DNA of 17,950 nucleotides from an uncultured Lachnospiraceae bacterium (GTDB lineage: Bacteria; Bacillota; Clostridia; Lachnospirales; Lachnospiraceae), in contig CAJUFU010000022.1 in assembly GCA_910585555.1 (NCBI GenBank), positions 1-17,950 on the forward strand, read 5' to 3'. The notes beneath the pieces were generated by a model. It saw nothing but the letters and a program-made list of their open reading frames with translations. It had not been told where the DNA came from and did no database searches. Position 1 is the first letter of the stretch; the number at the start of each line of letters is the position of its first letter. Positions 15,367-17,950 of this stretch are shown piece by piece. The position numbers and the translations under genes were made by a program.

Positions 15367-15440
15367 ATTTCACAGGAAGAAAACAGAATGGGGCCGGCAG
15401 ATGAGGCCTGACGGATACGGAAAGGAATGTGAGGAAAATT

Positions 15441-17630
15441 ATGGAAGCAAAACATGGCAGTCTATCAATCAACAGCGATAACATATTCCCGATCATTAAG
15501 AAGTGGCTGTATTCAGATCACGACATCTTTTTCAGGGAACTGATTTCCAATGGCTGTGATGCCATCACGAAGTTAAAGAAATTAGATATGATGGGTGAGT
15601 ATACGCTGGCAGACGACTATAAGGCGAAGATACAGATTATCGTGAACCCTGAGAAGAAGACGCTTAAGTTCATCGATAATGGTCTTGGCATGACGGCGGA
15701 GGAAGTGGAGGAGTATATCAACCAGATCGCCTTTTCCGGAGCGGCAGATTTTATCGAGAAATATAAGGACAAGGCAAATGACGATCAGATCATCGGTCAT
15801 TTTGGATTGGGATTCTATTCTGCTTTCATGGTAGCGGATGAGGTGCATATTGATACCTTGTCTTATCAGGATGGGGCAAAAGCCGTGCACTGGGAATGCG
15901 ACGGCGGCACAGAGTTTGATATGGAAGAGGGAAGCCGCAGTGAAGTGGGAACAGAGATTACGCTGTTCATCAACGAGGACTGTCTGGAATTCTGTAACGA
16001 GTATAAGGCAAAGGAAGTCATTAAGAAGTATTGTTCCTTCATGCCTACGGAAATCTATCTCTCCAAGGCCGATACGACCGAGACACAGATTATCAAGGCG
16101 GATGAGAAGCTTGAGACCGACGAAGTGGTGGAGGAGATTGCCAAGGAGAAAGAAGAGGACGAACAGAAACTTAAGATTAAGAAGCGTCCGGAGCTTCTCA
16201 ATGAGATTCATCCTTTATGGGCAAAACATCCAAACGAATGTACGAAGGAAGAATATCTGGAATTCTATCGAAAAGTATTCCAGGATTATAAAGAGCCCTT
16301 ATTCTGGATTCATTTGAATATGGATTATCCTTTTAATATGAAGGGAATCCTGTACTTCCCGAAGATCAATATGGAATATGAATCTATCGAGGGAACCATC
16401 AAACTTTATAATAACCAGGTGTTTATTGCCGATAACATTAAGGAAGTTATTCCGGAATTCCTGCTTTTGTTAAAGGGTGTGATTGATTGTCCCGATTTGC
16501 CGCTTAATGTATCCAGAAGCGCATTGCAGAACGATGGCTTTGTCAAGAAGATCAGTGAGTATATTACAAAGAAAGTGGCGGACAAACTTTCCGGTATGTG
16601 TAAGACCGAGAAGGAAGAATATGAGAAATATTGGGATGACATCAGTCCCTTCATCAAGTTTGGATGTCTGAAAGACGATAAGTTCTGCGAGAAGATGACA
16701 GATTATATTCTCTTCAAGAACCTGGACGGTAATTATATGACGTTACCGGAGTGCCTGGAAGTCAATAAGACAGACCCTGACGAAGCCGGGGAAGATGCGA
16801 AAGCAACTGTTGCAGATGAGAACGGTGAGAAAGTAGAAGCAGGGGCCGTAGATGAAAACGGTGAGAAAGTGGAAGCCGAGGTCGTGGAGGAAGACGGCGG
16901 GAAAGCAGAAACCGGGGCCGTGGACGAGAACGGCGAAAAGGTAGAGGCAGAGGTAGTCGATGCGGATGGTGAATCTCTGGAAGATGATGAGGAAGAAGAG
17001 GAAAAGAAAGAGAAAATCATCTACTATGTGACCGATGAGAAACAGCAGAGCCAGTACATTAATATGTTCAAGGCGGCTAAGATGGATGCGGTAATCCTTA
17101 CCCACAACATCGATCAGCCCTTTGTGTCCCAGCTTGAAGCAAAGAACGAAGGGATTAAGTTCCAGCGTATTGATGCAGATCTGACAGATACCTTCAAGGC
17201 GAAAACTTCCAAGAAGGCCGAGAAGGAGATGGAAGAACAGGCGGAAGCGGTTGCCAAGCTGATGAAGAAGGTTCTGAAAAAGGATGCCATCAAAGTAAAA
17301 ATCGAGAAGCTTAAGAATAAGAAGATTTCTTCCATGATCACACTCTCCGAGGAAACCCGCCGGATGCAGGATATGATGAAGATGTATTCCATGCAGGGCA
17401 TGGGCGGAATGGATATGGGGATGTTTGGCAAGGAAGGAGAGACTTTGATTCTCAATGCCAATCATCCGCTGGTACAGTATGTGATCGAGCACCAGGACGG
17501 CGACAATGTGAAGATGATCTGCGAACAGCTCTATGATCTGGCGCTCTTACAGCAGGCACCCTTAGAGCCAGAGGCGATGACCAAGTTCGTAGCCAGAAGT
17601 AATGATATTATGATGCTTTTGACGAAATAG
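15441..17630 (+). CDS. htpG: HtpG (Hsp90-family chaperone) with an acidic repeat insert
   Basis: A 729-residue cytosolic ATP-dependent chaperone; typical bacterial HtpG is about 620-630. The ATP-binding domain shows RELISNGCDA (catalytic E33, N37), IDNGLGMT (D79) and GHFGLGFYSAF. The middle domain has PLFWIHLNMDYPF and LPLNVSRSALQND with the conserved arginine. A C-terminal dimerisation domain follows. The excess length comes from an acidic stretch between PECLEVNK and KIIYYVTDE, built from five 12-residue repeats (residues 457-516) plus an EEEEE/KK tail. That position is within the middle domain, not the eukaryotic charged linker between N and M domains. I start at ATG 15441, with GAGG 6 bases upstream, rather than GTG 15429, whose AGGA is too close. 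CIRCE and a promoter lie upstream and a terminator downstream, so it is a single-gene heat-shock transcript. Confidence 0.96.
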   Translation: MEAKHGSLSINSDNIFPIIKKWLYSDHDIFFRELISNGCDAITKLKKLDMMGEYTLADDYKAKIQIIVNPEKKTLKFIDNGLGMTAEEVEEYINQIAFSGAADFIEKYKDKANDDQIIGHFGLGFYSAFMVADEVHIDTLSYQDGAKAVHWECDGGTEFDMEEGSRSEVGTEITLFINEDCLEFCNEYKAKEVIKKYCSFMPTEIYLSKADTTETQIIKADEKLETDEVVEEIAKEKEEDEQKLKIKKRPELLNEIHPLWAKHPNECTKEEYLEFYRKVFQDYKEPLFWIHLNMDYPFNMKGILYFPKINMEYESIEGTIKLYNNQVFIADNIKEVIPEFLLLLKGVIDCPDLPLNVSRSALQNDGFVKKISEYITKKVADKLSGMCKTEKEEYEKYWDDISPFIKFGCLKDDKFCEKMTDYILFKNLDGNYMTLPECLEVNKTDPDEAGEDAKATVADENGEKVEAGAVDENGEKVEAEVVEEDGGKAETGAVDENGEKVEAEVVDADGESLEDDEEEEEKKEKIIYYVTDEKQQSQYINMFKAAKMDAVILTHNIDQPFVSQLEAKNEGIKFQRIDADLTDTFKAKTSKKAEKEMEEQAEAVAKLMKKVLKKDAIKVKIEKLKNKKISSMITLSEETRRMQDMMKMYSMQGMGGMDMGMFGKEGETLILNANHPLVQYVIEHQDGDNVKMICEQLYDLALLQQAPLEPEAMTKFVARSNDIMMLLTK
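16809..16988 (+). repeat. Five in-frame 36-base tandem repeats inside htpG
   Basis: Five consecutive units encode VADENGEKVEAG, AVDENGEKVEAE, VVEEDGGKAETG, AVDENGEKVEAE and VVDADGESLEDD. Units 2 and 4 are identical in protein but differ at several third codon positions, so the array is not a very recent duplication. All units are acidic and probably disordered. Confidence 0.9.
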
Positions 17631-17670
17631 ACGATACAAGAGATGTGATTAATATTATGTAAACTAAAAG

Positions 17671-17716
17671 TGACCGGTTGCAATGCCCAGGACGGCAGAG
17701 AAAACCGGTCATTTTT
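17671..17716. terminator. Terminator after htpG, possibly bidirectional
   Basis: A 9-bp stem TGACCGGTT/AACCGGTCA (17671-17679 with 17703-17711) is followed by TTTTT in the htpG direction. On the minus strand the same stem is followed by CTTTTAGTTT and lies 24 bases after the stop of the convergent gene, so it may stop both transcripts. Confidence 0.85.
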
Positions 17717-17734
17717 GGTGTCGCTAAAGTTTGA

Positions 17735-17950
17735 TCAACCGGGTTCGGAAATACGGCTGACGCCAACGTAGATTTCCGAAATTTTGTACCAGGTAGGGTA
17801 ATCCACGATACCAGACTGGGGGAGGTTGAATATTCTCTGGAAGGTGCGTACAGCATTGGCAGTGCCGGGTCCATAGATACCGTCCGCGGCGATGCGGGGA
17901 ATGGCCGGGTAATTCTGGGCGATACGGTTAAGCTGTTGCTGAATCTGCAG
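17735..17950 (-). CDS. Peptidoglycan-binding-domain protein, 3' end only
   Basis: The last 71 codons of a minus-strand gene that begins beyond the right edge. The visible protein contains a peptidoglycan-binding type 1 domain (PF01471-like), recognisable by QIQQQLNRIAQ, then DGIYGPGTANAVRTFQ and GIVDYPTWYKI. It ends VGVSRISEPG followed by TGA. Such domains bind cell-wall glycan and are common in spore cortex-lytic and other wall hydrolases of Clostridia, often in several copies, but the catalytic or N-terminal part is outside the window. The reading frame is open across the whole visible stretch and ends close to a shared terminator with htpG. Confidence 0.85.
   Translation of the reverse strand: MQIQQQLNRIAQNYPAIPRIAADGIYGPGTANAVRTFQRIFNLPQSGIVDYPTWYKISEIYVGVSRISEPG

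Noticed and set aside
16743..17492. A 249-codon minus-strand open frame inside htpG
   Set aside because: It is the mirror of a highly conserved coding region with biased codons. The plus strand is certain HtpG, and the antisense product has no recognisable domain.
17608..17874. An 88-codon minus-strand frame at the right end
   Set aside because: It overlaps the htpG end, the terminator and the peptidoglycan-binding domain in a different frame; the other minus frame has clear domain motifs and runs to the edge.
1..17950. Mobile element, CRISPR array or defence system
   Set aside because: No transposase, integrase, Cas, restriction or toxin-like gene, no direct-repeat array with spacers, and no marked composition break was seen; gene content is chromosomal housekeeping.

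Overview
The window looks like ordinary chromosome from a spore-forming Clostridia, most likely a Lachnospiraceae (inferred from protein style, not from a search). Pointers are a YtaF-type sporulation membrane protein, a CotH-family protein, Gram-positive promoters and ribosome binding sites, a perfect CIRCE operator, and Bacillus/Clostridia-type ThyA, IlvE and HtpG. No transposase, phage, CRISPR or plasmid gene is visible.

Layout, left to right. The 5' two thirds of a minus-strand tRNA-Gly(GCC) enters at the left edge, with its own promoter. A strong promoter then drives a 78-residue conserved-looking small protein, followed by a hairpin and a GreA/GreB-type elongation factor that ends in a terminator overlapping its stop codon. 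Next is a large Ca2+-type P-type ATPase preceded by two palindromes. It runs tail to tail, with a 2-base gap, into a minus-strand ytaF-like gene. The 328 bases between ytaF and cotH hold overlapping divergent promoter elements. They also hold a long rod-shaped inverted-repeat structure whose wobble pairs fit only minus-strand RNA; this is the best candidate for something unannotated. The cotH-like gene encodes a membrane-anchored CotH kinase-fold protein with a C-terminal InlB-type repeat.

A promoter at 7004-7032 then starts a tight run: a beta-CASP metallo-beta-lactamase RNA-processing enzyme, thymidylate synthase, dihydrofolate reductase and a sensorless hybrid histidine kinase, with gaps of 23-35 bases. 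ThyA and DHFR form the usual dTMP/tetrahydrofolate cycle; why a nuclease and a phosphorelay kinase flank them is unclear. A separate promoter drives the branched-chain aminotransferase, which ends in a good terminator. A PHP-domain phosphoesterase and a parvulin-type lipoprotein foldase follow.

The last complete gene is htpG, preceded by a perfect CIRCE element and a promoter. This implies HrcA heat-shock control, unlike B. subtilis htpG. HtpG here is about 100 residues longer than usual because of an acidic insert made of five 12-residue repeats. A terminator that could serve both directions separates it from the 3' end of a minus-strand peptidoglycan-binding-domain gene cut by the right edge.

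Most genes are recognisable housekeeping families. The unusual items are the minus-strand structured RNA candidate, the HtpG repeat insert with CIRCE, the CotH/InlB-repeat fusion, and the soluble hybrid kinase downstream of thyA-folA.
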